The translations under genes were made by a program, and so were the position numbers. Under the pieces are notes generated by a model. That model saw nothing but the letters and a program-made list of their open reading frames with translations. It did not search any database and was not told the origin of the DNA. Below, in pieces: positions 8,926 to 19,284 of a DNA stretch of 64,000 bases. Every line of letters begins with the position of its first letter. The stretch's first letter is position 1. The stretch is from positions 1,302,001-1,366,000 of the forward strand of contig NZ_JAHHZQ010000001.1 in assembly GCF_022606355.1 (NCBI RefSeq). The letters run 5' to 3'. This stretch comes from Leifsonia shinshuensis. Lineage in GTDB: Bacteria; Actinomycetota; Actinomycetes; Actinomycetales; Microbacteriaceae.

Positions 8926-9618
8926 ATGAACGCAGGACCCCGCATTCTCATCGTCGACGACGAGCCGAACATCCGCGATCTCCTCACCACCAGCCTCCGT
9001 TTCGCCGGCTTCGCCGTGCGCGCGGTCGGCAACGGCGCGCAGGCGATCTCCGCGGTCCTCGAAGAGGAGCCAGACCTCATCATCCTCGACGTCATGCTCC
9101 CGGACATGAACGGGTTCGGCGTCACCAAGCGACTCCGCGGCGCGGGCTACACCGCGCCGATCCTGTTCCTCACCGCCAAGGACGACACCGAGGACAAGAT
9201 CACCGGTCTGACGGTCGGCGGCGACGACTACGTCACCAAACCGTTCAGCCTCGACGAGATCGTGGCCCGCATCAAGGCCATCCTGCGCCGCACGATGCAG
9301 GCCGATGAAGACGCGGTGATCCGCGCCGGCGAGCTCACGATGGACCAGGACACCCACGAGGTCTACGTGGGAGACACCCCGATCGAGCTCAGCCCGACCG
9401 AGTTCAAGCTGCTGCGCTACCTGATGCTCAACCCCAACCGCGTGCTGTCGAAGGCGCAGATCCTCGATCACGTCTGGGAGTACGATTTCAACGGCGACGC
9501 CGGCATCGTGGAGTCCTACATCTCGTACCTGCGCCGCAAGGTGGATGCGCACTCCAGCGAGCCGCTCATCCAGACCAAGCGCGGATTCGGCTACATGCTC
9601 AAGGCCGCGAAGGCGTGA
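8926..9618 (+). CDS. OmpR-family response regulator
   Basis: A 230-residue protein. The receiver domain has an acidic pocket (IVDDEPN), the phospho-acceptor Asp55 in LDVMLPDMNGFG, and Lys in TAKDD. The winged-helix DNA-binding domain (about 130-228) contains ELSPTEFKLLRYLMLNPNRVLSK and ESYISYLRRKVD. It is followed 50 bases later by its likely partner histidine kinase. The ATG at 8926 is preferred over upstream starts because it begins directly at the conserved receiver sequence and has a -10 box at leaderless spacing. Confidence 0.93.
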   Translation: MNAGPRILIVDDEPNIRDLLTTSLRFAGFAVRAVGNGAQAISAVLEEEPDLIILDVMLPDMNGFGVTKRLRGAGYTAPILFLTAKDDTEDKITGLTVGGDDYVTKPFSLDEIVARIKAILRRTMQADEDAVIRAGELTMDQDTHEVYVGDTPIELSPTEFKLLRYLMLNPNRVLSKAQILDHVWEYDFNGDAGIVESYISYLRRKVDAHSSEPLIQTKRGFGYMLKAAKA

Positions 9619-9668
9619 CCAGCGCCCACATCCGCGGCACAGCTACCCCTGCATAGACTGACGGCCTG

Positions 9669-11387
9669 ATGCACTCACGCCTGCTCGACCGCTGGAACGC
9701 GATCTCCCTGCGCACGAAGATCACCGGGGTGACCGTGCTCATGCTGACGCTCGGGCTGCTCGTGACCGGCATCGGCACCATGGCGATGCTGAAGCCGGTG
9801 CTGCTCGAGCAGCTCGACGCGCAGCTCTCGGCGGCATCGGGTGCCACGTACGTCAACACGTATCTGTACGGATCGTCGTCGGACAAGGACAAGATCGCGA
9901 CCGACTCCAGCCCGTCGGACTACTTCGCGGCGCTGTACGACTCCAACGGCAAGCTGGTCAAGACGAACTGGGCGAACATCCCGTACGCCCACCGGCCGGC
10001 GATCCCCACCAGCCTCACCCTCTCCGAGGCCAAGACGATGCCGGTCGGCGGCTACTCGCTGTACAGCAACGACGGCAGGACGTCGTACCGCGCCCTGGTC
10101 ACGACGCAGACGTTCGCCGGCACCGGCGAGCTCGCGACCGTGATCGTCGCCACCACGACCAGCCAGATCGACACGGTGATGGCGGCCTTCCTGGCGATCT
10201 TCCTCCTGTTCGGCGTCATCGTGATCATCGTCGGCGCCGGCCTCACCCGGATGCTGGTGACCACGACGTTCTCGCCCTTGCGCGAAGTAGAGCAGACGGC
10301 GGCGGCGATCGCGGACGGCGACTTCAGCCAGCGCCTCGGCGGCGCGACGCCGAACACCGAGGTCGGGCGGCTGAACCGCTCCCTCAACACCATGCTGAAC
10401 CGCATCGACCGCGCGTTCAACGACCGCGCACGCACCATCGACCAGATGCGCCGGTTCGTCGGTGACGCCTCCCACGAGCTGCGCACACCGCTGGTGTCGG
10501 TGCGCGGCTACGCCGAGCTGTACCGGATGGGCGCGCTGCAGACTCCCGAAGACGTCGCACAGGCGATGGACCGCATCGAGAAGGAGGCCATCCGCATGGG
10601 CCTCCTGGTCGAAGACCTGCTCGAGCTGGCGCGCCTCGACGAGACCAAGCCGCTCGACCTGCACCCGGTCGACCTCGTGCGGATCGCACGCGACGCGGCG
10701 ATGGACGCGATGGCCGGCTCCCCCGGCCGGGTGGTCACCGTGCTCACGCCGAGCCCGGTGCGGGCGCCGGTGCCGCCGGTTGCGGCGGATCCGGAGGAGC
10801 CCGGCGTGGACACCGTGCCGTACACGATCCCCGACGAGGCCCGACCGGCCAATGCCACGGGTCCGATCGCGTTCGCGGGGTCGGCACTGGCCCGCCTCCG
10901 CCGCGGCAGCCGCGGTCGCCGCGGCTCCACTGGACCGATCCCGGTGACGACGGCCGAGCGCGTCGCCCTCGCCGCGCCGCCTGCGGAGCCCGCGGTCGTC
11001 ATGGCCGAGGAGAACAAGCTCCGTCAGGTCGTCACCAACCTGATGGGCAACGCGCTGCGCTACACCCCGGAGGACAGCCCGATCGAGATCGCGGTGCAGG
11101 TCGACCACCGCGCCAATCGTGCGGTGCTGGAGGTCCGCGACCACGGCGACGGCATCCCGCCGCAGATCCGCGACAAGATCTTCCAGCGCTTCTGGCGCGC
11201 CGACACCTCCCGCGCCCGCGAGACCGGCGGCAGCGGGCTCGGCCTGGCGATCGTGTCGTCGATCGTGTCGGCCCACCACGGCACGGTGGAGGTCGTGGAG
11301 ACCGACGGCGGCGGCGCGACCTTCCGGGTGTCGTTGCCGCTGGCCGACTCTGCGCGCGCGGTGGAGGCTACGGGCGTCACCGGCTGA
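9669..11387 (+). CDS. Sensor histidine kinase with extended linker
   Basis: A 572-residue membrane kinase. Transmembrane helices lie at about residues 17-40 and 170-195 and enclose an extracytoplasmic sensor region. HAMP follows at about 195-250, then HisKA with His269 in DASHELRTPLVS, then the ATPase domain (NLMGNALRYTPED, DHGDGIPPQIRDKIF, GGSGLGLAIV). A roughly 85-residue Pro/Ala/Arg-rich insertion (about 356-444) separates HisKA from the ATPase domain, which is unusual because the two are normally close. It is probably partner to the preceding regulator. A TAGACT box at 9654-9659 may give it its own promoter. Confidence 0.92.
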   Translation: MHSRLLDRWNAISLRTKITGVTVLMLTLGLLVTGIGTMAMLKPVLLEQLDAQLSAASGATYVNTYLYGSSSDKDKIATDSSPSDYFAALYDSNGKLVKTNWANIPYAHRPAIPTSLTLSEAKTMPVGGYSLYSNDGRTSYRALVTTQTFAGTGELATVIVATTTSQIDTVMAAFLAIFLLFGVIVIIVGAGLTRMLVTTTFSPLREVEQTAAAIADGDFSQRLGGATPNTEVGRLNRSLNTMLNRIDRAFNDRARTIDQMRRFVGDASHELRTPLVSVRGYAELYRMGALQTPEDVAQAMDRIEKEAIRMGLLVEDLLELARLDETKPLDLHPVDLVRIARDAAMDAMAGSPGRVVTVLTPSPVRAPVPPVAADPEEPGVDTVPYTIPDEARPANATGPIAFAGSALARLRRGSRGRRGSTGPIPVTTAERVALAAPPAEPAVVMAEENKLRQVVTNLMGNALRYTPEDSPIEIAVQVDHRANRAVLEVRDHGDGIPPQIRDKIFQRFWRADTSRARETGGSGLGLAIVSSIVSAHHGTVEVVETDGGGATFRVSLPLADSARAVEATGVTG

Positions 11388-11420
11388 CCGACGGTGCTGG
11401 GGCACCGGGCCGTCGCCGGA

Positions 11421-12170
11421 TCACCGCCCGCCGGCGACCCGCAACGTCGTGGCCGTGACGTAGCCCGCGTCCGGGCCGAGCAGCCACTCGACCGCGGCGG
11501 CGATCTCGTCCGGATCGGCCGCGCGCTGCAACGGGATGCCCGGGGCCATCCGCTCGACGCGACCCGCGTCGCCGGTGGTCGAGTGCAGGTCGGTGTCCAC
11601 CAGGCCGGGGGCGACGGCGACGACGCGGATGCCGTGCGGACCGACCTCCTTGCCCAGCCCCATCGTGAACGCGTCCAGCCCCGCCTTCGCCGCGGCGTAG
11701 TGGGTGTACTCGCCCGGGCTGCCGAGCGTCGCGGCACCCGAGGTGATGTTCACGATCACGCCGCCGGTGCCGAGTCGTCGGAACTCCCGGACGGCGAGTC
11801 GCGCACCGAGCACGGCCGCGACGAAGTCGACCTCGATCGTTCGCCGCACCTCGGCTGCCGGGGTGTCGGCCAAGGGCGCGTAGCGCGTGCTGATCCCCGC
11901 GTTGTTGACCAGGGCGTCCAGGCGCCCGAACCGCTCTGCCGCGACGTCGAAAGGGGCCTGGATGCCGAGGTCCGTCGCGAGGTCGGCGCGGACCAGCTCC
12001 ACCCGCGAGCCCGTGCTCGCGACAGACGCCGCCACCTGTTCCGCCGCGGTCTCGTCCGAGCGGTAGGTGACGACCAGGTCGTATCCCGCGCGGGCCAGGC
12101 GCCGGACGATGGCCGCTCCGATGCCTCGCGAACCACCGGTGACGATCGCTACGGGGCGCTGGCTCTCCAT
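11421..12170 (-). CDS. Short-chain dehydrogenase/reductase
   Basis: A 249-residue classical SDR. It has the cofactor motif TGGSRGIG at residues 11-18, NNAG, the catalytic Ser in NITSG, the YxxxK pair in YAAAK, and the PG motif (VAPGLVDTDL). The YRSD after the second strand suits NADP binding. This is the FabG-like type of SDR; the substrate cannot be told from sequence. It converges with the histidine kinase gene with a 33-base gap. The ATG at 12170 has a TAGGCT box 6 bases upstream. Confidence 0.88.
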   Translation of the reverse strand: MESQRPVAIVTGGSRGIGAAIVRRLARAGYDLVVTYRSDETAAEQVAASVASTGSRVELVRADLATDLGIQAPFDVAAERFGRLDALVNNAGISTRYAPLADTPAAEVRRTIEVDFVAAVLGARLAVREFRRLGTGGVIVNITSGAATLGSPGEYTHYAAAKAGLDAFTMGLGKEVGPHGIRVVAVAPGLVDTDLHSTTGDAGRVERMAPGIPLQRAADPDEIAAAVEWLLGPDAGYVTATTLRVAGGR

Positions 12171-12176
12171 CCCGAC

Positions 12177-12182
12177 AGCCTA
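12177..12182 (-). promoter_or_regulatory. -10 box TAGGCT, leaderless promoter of the SDR gene
   Basis: Read on the minus strand, TAGGCT is followed by 6 bases and then the ATG at 12170, with no ribosome site. This is the spacing expected for a leaderless transcript. Confidence 0.45.
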
Positions 12183-12214
12183 GAGCCGCCGCACGGTGTG
12201 CCCAGCCGCGCCCG

Positions 12215-13345
12215 TCAGAGGCGACCGGCGACCCATTGGACCACCGCGGCCGCCTGGTCGTCGGAGCCGGCCTGTGCCGCGAACTGGATCCACGCGTCGC
12301 CGACCAGCGCGTCGACGACGGTCTCCGCCGGCGTCGAACCCGAAGCGGCGGTGGTGCGGACCAGAGTCGCGAACTGCTTGCCGCCGCTCTCGATCGTGCC
12401 GCCGCTTGCATCCGGGTCGCGGTCCACCACGACCGAGTGATAGGTCGCGTAGGCGTCGGCGGCATCACGGAGCACGGACACCGTGCCGAGGTAGCCCGAC
12501 GCGCCGTCGCCGCCCGTGCGGTACGCACACGTGACCGAACCGGGGACGTCGAGGAGCGCCGTAGCCAACCCGAAGCTCTCGCCGGGTTCCAGCGTCGTGA
12601 CGGTCTGCGGGCCGAACGCCCCGGCCACGGGGTTCAGCCAGTCGGCGCCGCCGCACGGCAACGGCCGCGGACTGGCGGTCGGGCCCGGCGTCGCGGAACG
12701 GGCGTCGACCGCTGCGGCGGCCGGCAGGAACGTTTGGACCAGCGCGTGGAAGGCCTTCTCGTCGATCACCGACGTGCCGCTGACAGCGTCCACGGCCAAC
12801 CAGGACGCTCCGACCAGCACGTTGGTGTGACAGCGGCTCCCGCGACCGCCCGGCGCCGTGGCGCACTCGCCTCCGCGGGACTCGCCTCCGTCGTAGTGGG
12901 CGCCCATCGCGGCGGATTCGGGGTATTGATCGGTCAGACGCTGCCAGATCGCCGTCGCACGCGGGAGGAGCTGCACCGAAAGGGTGTGTACGGGCGGGGT
13001 GTGCACGGAAGTCGACGCGGTGGCCTCAGCCGGGTCGTCACCCCAGCGGCACCAGCCTCCCCCGGCGGCCTGCGCCGCGAACGGCCCACGGCCCGCCGGA
13101 GTCGTGAGTGCATCCGCCGGCGAATCGGCGAGGGGCGCTGCGCCGCCGAGCAGCGCTTCGACGGGCGGCGCGGCGGTGAAGGCGGCACAGTCGAGCGGAG
13201 GAGCGGAGGCGCTGACGACCGGTCGGGGCGTCGAGCGCGGCGTCGCGCCCCCGGATCCGACCAAGCCCGCGATCGCATCGCACCCGGTCAGGCACAGCAG
13301 CGCTGCGGTCAGTGCGGCTACTGCCGCCACGCGCCTCGTCCTCAT
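12215..13345 (-). CDS. Hypothetical lipoprotein
   Basis: A 376-residue secreted protein with a lipoprotein signal peptide ending in lipobox LTGC (Cys22), followed by a Ser/Pro/Thr-rich stretch. The remainder looks like two related halves of about 150 residues, each opening with a C-x-W or similar pattern (LDCAAFTAAPPVEALLGG and LPCGGADWLNPVAGAFG) and containing matched cysteines. I do not recognise a named family. It is probably anchored in the outer face of the membrane. A GAGGTGGAG ribosome site precedes the ATG, and a TATCGT box lies just upstream at about 13358-13363. Confidence 0.75.
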   Translation of the reverse strand: MRTRRVAAVAALTAALLCLTGCDAIAGLVGSGGATPRSTPRPVVSASAPPLDCAAFTAAPPVEALLGGAAPLADSPADALTTPAGRGPFAAQAAGGGWCRWGDDPAEATASTSVHTPPVHTLSVQLLPRATAIWQRLTDQYPESAAMGAHYDGGESRGGECATAPGGRGSRCHTNVLVGASWLAVDAVSGTSVIDEKAFHALVQTFLPAAAAVDARSATPGPTASPRPLPCGGADWLNPVAGAFGPQTVTTLEPGESFGLATALLDVPGSVTCAYRTGGDGASGYLGTVSVLRDAADAYATYHSVVVDRDPDASGGTIESGGKQFATLVRTTAASGSTPAETVVDALVGDAWIQFAAQAGSDDQAAAVVQWVAGRL

Positions 13346-13381
13346 GCTCCACCTCGATCGAGACGATAACAGCCCGCGCGA

Positions 13382-15508
13382 TCAGCCCGAGGGAGGCGTG
13401 AGGAGACCCGCCAGATGCGCTGAACTCCAGACGGCGGCCTCCGGTGTGATGTGCGACTCGTCTCGGTACATCAGCGTGTTCCCGACGACCACCGGACAGC
13501 CTCCGTCGATGCACATCCAGTCCGTGGTCGCCACGAATCGGGCCCGAGCCGACTCGGCCGCGGCCGCCATCCGGTCGGTCAGCCCGGCGGGGCTGGCCGT
13601 GTCGGCCGACGCGTTGCACTTGCGGAGCGCGTCGACGTTCTTGGCGACGCAGGAGGGCACGTCCGCTGCGGGCCGCGGTGTGTCGCCCAGCACGACGATC
13701 TGCTCGGCACCCGCGTCGCTCAATTGCCCGAGGAAGTCCGTCACTCCTGAGAACCAGGCCGTCGACGCCGCCCCGGACAGTTTGTGGGAGACCATCGCCG
13801 AGGCGAGGACCAGCTGCGGTCGCAGCTCGGCCACACGGGAGACCACCGACCGATGCGCCTCAGCGCACTCGGTGTAGTCGCGGCCGGAGTCGGATGGGTG
13901 CGGCAGGCGGGCGGTCGTCGGCGCGCAGGCGGACTTGGTGAGCGAGACCAGGCGCCACCCGTTCTCCGCTGCGACGCGATCGAGGGCCGGGAACCACTGC
14001 GCCGCGTGAGAGTCGCCGACCAGGACGGCGGTGCGCCGCGCGCCCTGGTCTCCGAAGACGCACTCGCCGAACTCCGTGTGCGCGAACTCGAGGTGGCACC
14101 CGTTCGCGTAGGTCGCGGGCAGCGCGTCGGCCGCGGCAGCGAGCGACGGCGTGAGCGACGCGGGCAACGACGACAGAGCGAGGCCCTCCCGGAGGTGCCG
14201 GGCCGCGTCGTCGCCGTCGGCCGGGGCCTGCGTGGAGGCGGTCACCGGTGCGCCTGCCTTCGTGCCCGTCACCGCGATCAGTGCGACTCCGGGCACGACC
14301 GCGACGACGACGCAGGCGGCCGCTATCGCGAGCCCGACGCGCGCCCCGCGGCGTGGCGAGAGGCCCGGCGAGGCCTTCGGCGTGCGGAACACGCGCTCCA
14401 CGCACACGTACGAGAGGATCCCCGCCACGATCGACGCCAGGCAGAGCCCGACTCGGAGAGGCACGGAGAGTTCGCCGATGTGCGCGCCGAGAATCGCTGC
14501 GGGGAACACCAGCAACGGCCAGTGCCAGAGATAGATCGAATAGCTCCACCGGCCGATCCACCGCAGCGGAGCCCACCGCAGCACCGCCCCCGCGCCGACG
14601 CCCCTCGCATCACCGCCGACGATGACCGCCGCGGTGGCGACCACCGGCAGGAGCATCGCGATGCCGGGCGTCGGCGTGCTGTCGTCGAACACGACCGCTG
14701 CGACGACGATGCCGACGACCCCGACCACCGCGAGGAGGCGCCGCGCCGCGTGCGGGATCTGCCCGAGCGCGGGTGCGAGCACGGCGATCAGCGCGCCGAC
14801 AGCGAGCTCCCACGCGCGCGTCGGCAGCATGAAGAATGCCCAGGACTGGGCGGTCGCGGTGAGGATGACGCTCGCGAGGAGTGACAGCACCGCGATCGTC
14901 CCGATCCCGACTACGAGCACCGTCGTCGTGCGGCGACCCTCGCCACCCGGTTTCGCGCCCTTCCGGCCCAGTGCCATCAGGCCGAGGACGAGCAGCGGCC
15001 AGAACAGATAGAACTGCTCCTCGACGCCGAGCGACCAGAAGTGCAGCACCGCGGACTGGTCCACCCCCTGTGCGAGGTAGTCGGTCGACTGTGCCGCGAA
15101 GCGGAAGTTCGCGACGTTGAGCCCGGCCGCGACGATGTCCCAGCCCAGCGAGGTCCACTGCACGAACGGCAGGATGAGGTACCCGGCCACGGCGACGACG
15201 ACGAGGACGACGGCTGCGACCGGGAGCAGGCGTCGCCCGCGCCGGACGTAGAAGGCGACGAGGTCCAGCCGCGCGGTGCGCCGGAACTCACGGACGAGCA
15301 GACCCGTGATGAAGAACCCGGAGAGCACATAGAAGACGTCGACGCCGACGTAGCCGCCCACCAGGCCGAGCAGCTGAGCGTGATACGCGACCACCAGGAC
15401 GACCGCGACGGCGCGAAGGCCCTCGAGATCACCGCGGAAGCCGCCCGATGCAGGCCCTCGGTCGGCCGTCGACGTTGCAGGCTTTACATCTGAGATGTCA
15501 CGTGTCAC
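13382..15508 (-). CDS. OafA-type acyltransferase with SGNH domain
   Basis: A 708-residue membrane protein. The N-terminal 400 residues form an acyltransferase-3 domain: FRGDLEGLRAVAV, YHAQ, GGYVGVDVFYVLSGFFITG, and about ten hydrophobic helices. The C-terminal 260 residues form an SGNH domain with VLVGDSHAAQW (catalytic Ser), a GDT block, and DESHIT (Asp-His pair). Such fusions O-acetylate cell-surface polysaccharide or peptidoglycan. The start is GTG at 15508, supported by a TAGAGT box 6 bases upstream. The polysaccharide substrate is unknown. Confidence 0.88.
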   Translation of the reverse strand: MTRDISDVKPATSTADRGPASGGFRGDLEGLRAVAVVLVVAYHAQLLGLVGGYVGVDVFYVLSGFFITGLLVREFRRTARLDLVAFYVRRGRRLLPVAAVVLVVVAVAGYLILPFVQWTSLGWDIVAAGLNVANFRFAAQSTDYLAQGVDQSAVLHFWSLGVEEQFYLFWPLLVLGLMALGRKGAKPGGEGRRTTTVLVVGIGTIAVLSLLASVILTATAQSWAFFMLPTRAWELAVGALIAVLAPALGQIPHAARRLLAVVGVVGIVVAAVVFDDSTPTPGIAMLLPVVATAAVIVGGDARGVGAGAVLRWAPLRWIGRWSYSIYLWHWPLLVFPAAILGAHIGELSVPLRVGLCLASIVAGILSYVCVERVFRTPKASPGLSPRRGARVGLAIAAACVVVAVVPGVALIAVTGTKAGAPVTASTQAPADGDDAARHLREGLALSSLPASLTPSLAAAADALPATYANGCHLEFAHTEFGECVFGDQGARRTAVLVGDSHAAQWFPALDRVAAENGWRLVSLTKSACAPTTARLPHPSDSGRDYTECAEAHRSVVSRVAELRPQLVLASAMVSHKLSGAASTAWFSGVTDFLGQLSDAGAEQIVVLGDTPRPAADVPSCVAKNVDALRKCNASADTASPAGLTDRMAAAAESARARFVATTDWMCIDGGCPVVVGNTLMYRDESHITPEAAVWSSAHLAGLLTPPSG

Positions 15509-15514
15509 ACAACC

Positions 15515-15520
15515 ACTCTA
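15515..15520 (-). promoter_or_regulatory. -10 box TAGAGT, leaderless promoter of the acyltransferase
   Basis: On the minus strand TAGAGT is followed by 6 bases and the GTG at 15508. The short gap to the groEL terminator (15578) leaves room for little else. Confidence 0.45.
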
Positions 15521-15542
15521 GCAATCCTCGCCGCAGACACGA

Positions 15543-15578
15543 AAGAGGGCGCCTCCCGCGAACGGGAGACGCCCTCTT
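15543..15578 (-). terminator. Terminator after groEL
   Basis: Two stacked stems, AAGAGGGCG/CGCCCTCTT and CTCCCG/CGGGAG, are separated by one mismatch and close on a CGAA loop. It starts 17 bases after the groEL stop codon. The T tract on the minus strand is short (TTTC). Confidence 0.8.
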
Positions 15579-15594
15579 GTCGTGTCGGAAGGAC

Positions 15595-17284
<1,690 letters not shown>

Positions 17285-17363
17285 AGCGATTCTGGCACTC
17301 GCGCCCGTGGAGTGCAAGCGCGGTGCAGCTCGATGGCGGGACGGATCGCGACGAGCGAAAAGA

Positions 17364-17391
17364 AGAGCGCCGCCCCGAGGGGCGACGCTCT
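17364..17391 (-). terminator. Terminator after cspA
   Basis: Arms AGAGCG/CGCTCT and CGCCC/GGGCG are joined with one mismatch and close on CGAG. On the minus strand the hairpin is followed by TTCTTTTCG, a fair T tract. It insulates cspA from groEL. Confidence 0.8.
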
Positions 17392-17421
17392 CCACTATCT
17401 GGTCTTGCCGATCGCTGCGTA

Positions 17422-17625
17422 CTACAGCGGACGCACCGACTCGGCCTGCGGGCCCTTGTTGCCCGAGCCGACCTCGAACTGCACCTGCTGGCCCTCTTCG
17501 AGAACCTTGTAGCCGTTCATGTCGATTGCGGAGTAGTGAACGAAGACGTCCTGCCCCCCACCTTCGACGGTGATGAATCCGTAGCCCTTTTCAGCGTTGA
17601 ACCACTTCACGGTCCCGTTCGCCAT
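17422..17625 (-). CDS. cspA: Cold-shock protein CspA
   Basis: A 67-residue single cold-shock domain of classical length. It has [15 protein letters not shown] (RNP1) and DVFVHYSAI (RNP2) with the expected aromatic residues for single-stranded nucleic acid binding, and acts as an RNA chaperone. The ribosome site GGGAGT precedes the ATG. It has its own 180-base upstream region, which contains a perfect 7-base inverted repeat at 17703-17734, and its own terminator, so it is transcribed alone. Confidence 0.95.
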   Translation of the reverse strand: MANGTVKWFNAEKGYGFITVEGGGQDVFVHYSAIDMNGYKVLEEGQQVQFEVGSGNKGPQAESVRPL

Positions 17626-17702
17626 GCATTACTCCCATTGCTGTGTCGCTCGCCCGGTCCAGCGCCTGGCGTTGACTCCCGATCCTAATGCTTGTAATGC
17701 CA

Positions 17703-17734
17703 GGTAACGCCAGTCTTTTGGCCATTCCGTTACC
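17703..17734. repeat. Inverted repeat in the cspA upstream region
   Basis: GGTAACG (17703-17709) and CGTTACC (17728-17734) pair perfectly around an 18-base spacer. It lies 78-109 bases before the cspA start, so it could be a protein-binding site or an element of the 5' leader RNA. It is noticeably AT-richer than its surroundings. Confidence 0.5.
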
Positions 17735-17805
17735 AAATACGCCGAAACTTAAACACGCGTGAAACACAGGGATCACACCCCGTACAGCCGCAGGATGACG
17801 CGGGG

Positions 17806-18354
17806 TCAGCCGGTGTAGTCACTCCCGATGACGACGGTCAGGTCCGCTCCGGTGTCGGCGAAGGCCTGGGAGGCCTCGACGGTTGCGCCGGGGAGCGAGG
17901 CCGCGACGCCCAGCGCTGCCGCTTGATTCTTCGGGTCGGAGTAGTACACGACCGTCTGCGTCAGGTTCTGCTGGTCGGCGTTGGCGACGGCCCCGACCTT
18001 CCAGCCCGCGGTGGTCAGGACATCCTTCACCTTGGTGCCGAGGCCCTCGGTCGTCGTCCCGTTCAGCACGTTCACCGACAGCGACGGGTCGACCGTCGCA
18101 GCGATCGTCGGGGTGGGTGTGGGCGTCGGCGTCGGCGTTCCAGACGGGCTGTTCGGGGCGCCGTGGAAGGAGATGGAACCGCTCACCAGCGAGAGACCGA
18201 AGATGCCGGCGCCGACCAGGACGACCACGGCGAGCGCGGCCCAGGCCACGGCGATCCAGCCGCGGCCCTTCGGCCGCGGACCCCGGTGCGCGCCGACGCG
18301 CTGGAGGCCGTCCGGGATGTCGTCGAACCGGTCTCTCGGGTACTTCTCTGCCAT
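17806..18354 (-). CDS. LytR_C domain membrane protein
   Basis: A 182-residue protein with a short cytoplasmic N-terminus, one transmembrane helix (about 32-57), a Pro/Thr linker ([12 protein letters not shown]), and a C-terminal LytR_C domain (LSVNVLNGTTTEGLGTKVKDVLTTAGWKVG, VVYYSDPKNQAAA). The domain is found at the C-end of LytR-CpsA-Psr cell-wall ligases. Here it stands alone, exposed outside the membrane. It follows the DUF3263 gene by 23 bases on the same strand, a pairing often seen in actinobacteria. Confidence 0.85.
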   Translation of the reverse strand: MAEKYPRDRFDDIPDGLQRVGAHRGPRPKGRGWIAVAWAALAVVVLVGAGIFGLSLVSGSISFHGAPNSPSGTPTPTPTPTPTIAATVDPSLSVNVLNGTTTEGLGTKVKDVLTTAGWKVGAVANADQQNLTQTVVYYSDPKNQAAALGVAASLPGATVEASQAFADTGADLTVVIGSDYTG

Positions 18355-18377
18355 CTAGGGGTGGTTTCCTCGCGGTG

Positions 18378-18728
18378 TCAGTCGCCGGACCGAAGTGTCC
18401 GGGATCGCCGTGCTGCCAGCCGGGTCTCGCGCAGCCGGAGCAGGCGCTTGACCAGCATGGGGTCGTGCCTGAGCGCCTCTGGGCGGTCGATCAGGGCTCC
18501 GAGGAGCTGATAGTACCGCGCAGCGGAGAGTCCGAACTCCTCGCGGATCGCCTGTTCCTTGGCGCCGGCATGCCGCCACCACTGACGCTCGAACGCGAGG
18601 ATGGCGGCCTCACGGTCGGTCAGGCCGCCCGCGTCGGGCGGGGGGATCCGGTGGTCAGCGGCTTCCGCCACACGCACCGCCTCCCCTCGCCGTCTTCGAG
18701 TCAGCCCGTCCCCGCGCTCGCGAGTCAT
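18378..18728 (-). CDS. DUF3263 protein
   Basis: A 116-residue protein. The conserved part is GLTDREAAILAFERQWWRHAGAKEQAIREEFGLSAARYYQLLGALIDRPEAL, given here in pieces of the family core: an FERQWW motif and a helix-turn-helix-like EEFGLSAARYYQLL. The family is actinobacterial and likely binds DNA, with unknown targets. The ATG at 18728 begins before the basic N-terminal stretch; a longer start would run into the divergent msrB promoter. It is the first gene of an operon with the LytR_C protein. Confidence 0.8.
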   Translation of the reverse strand: MTRERGDGLTRRRRGEAVRVAEAADHRIPPPDAGGLTDREAAILAFERQWWRHAGAKEQAIREEFGLSAARYYQLLGALIDRPEALRHDPMLVKRLLRLRETRLAARRSRTLRSGD

Positions 18729-18849
18729 CCTAGGGGCGGCGTCCTGAGTGTTACCCGTTTGGACGCGGCACGTCGCGAGTCGAAACACGGAACAGCGGGG
18801 CGGGTGGCGGCGTTTAGGCTGGGGAACGCCACGACGAAAGGATCGCACG

Positions 18850-19284
18850 ATGGGTGCACCGCAGGACGACGCAGCACAGCAGACGTACGGGGTCAGCAAG
18901 ACGGACGACGAGTGGCGTCGGGAGCTCAGCCCCGAGCAGTACTCCGTGTTGCGCGAGGCGGGGACCGAGCGGCCGTGGACGGGCGAGCTGCTCGACGAGG
19001 GGCGCGCCGGCCTCTACACCTGTGCGGCGTGCGGCGCCGAACTGTTCAAGTCGGGCACGAAGTTCGACAGCGGTTGCGGCTGGCCGAGCTTCTACGAGTC
19101 GATCCGCCCGGAGGCGGTGCAGCTGCTCGAAGACGACAGCCTGGGAATGGTCCGCACCGAGGTGCGCTGCGCCGCCTGCGGCTCGCACCTCGGCCACGTG
19201 TTCCCCGACGGCTTCGGCACGCCGACCGGCGACCGGTACTGCATGAACTCGATCTCCCTGAACTTCGCGCCGGACGCGGGATGA
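18850..19284 (+). CDS. msrB: Peptide methionine-R-sulfoxide reductase
   Basis: A 144-residue MsrB. Two CxxC pairs (CAAC, CAAC) bind zinc, SGCGWPSFYESI lies in the active-site wall, and RYCMNSISLNF holds the catalytic Cys. It repairs oxidised methionine in proteins using thioredoxin. The start has a GAAAGGA ribosome site. Its stop overlaps the nitroreductase ATG (ATGA), so the two are translationally coupled and may serve oxidative-stress repair together. Confidence 0.96.
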   Translation: MGAPQDDAAQQTYGVSKTDDEWRRELSPEQYSVLREAGTERPWTGELLDEGRAGLYTCAACGAELFKSGTKFDSGCGWPSFYESIRPEAVQLLEDDSLGMVRTEVRCAACGSHLGHVFPDGFGTPTGDRYCMNSISLNFAPDAG

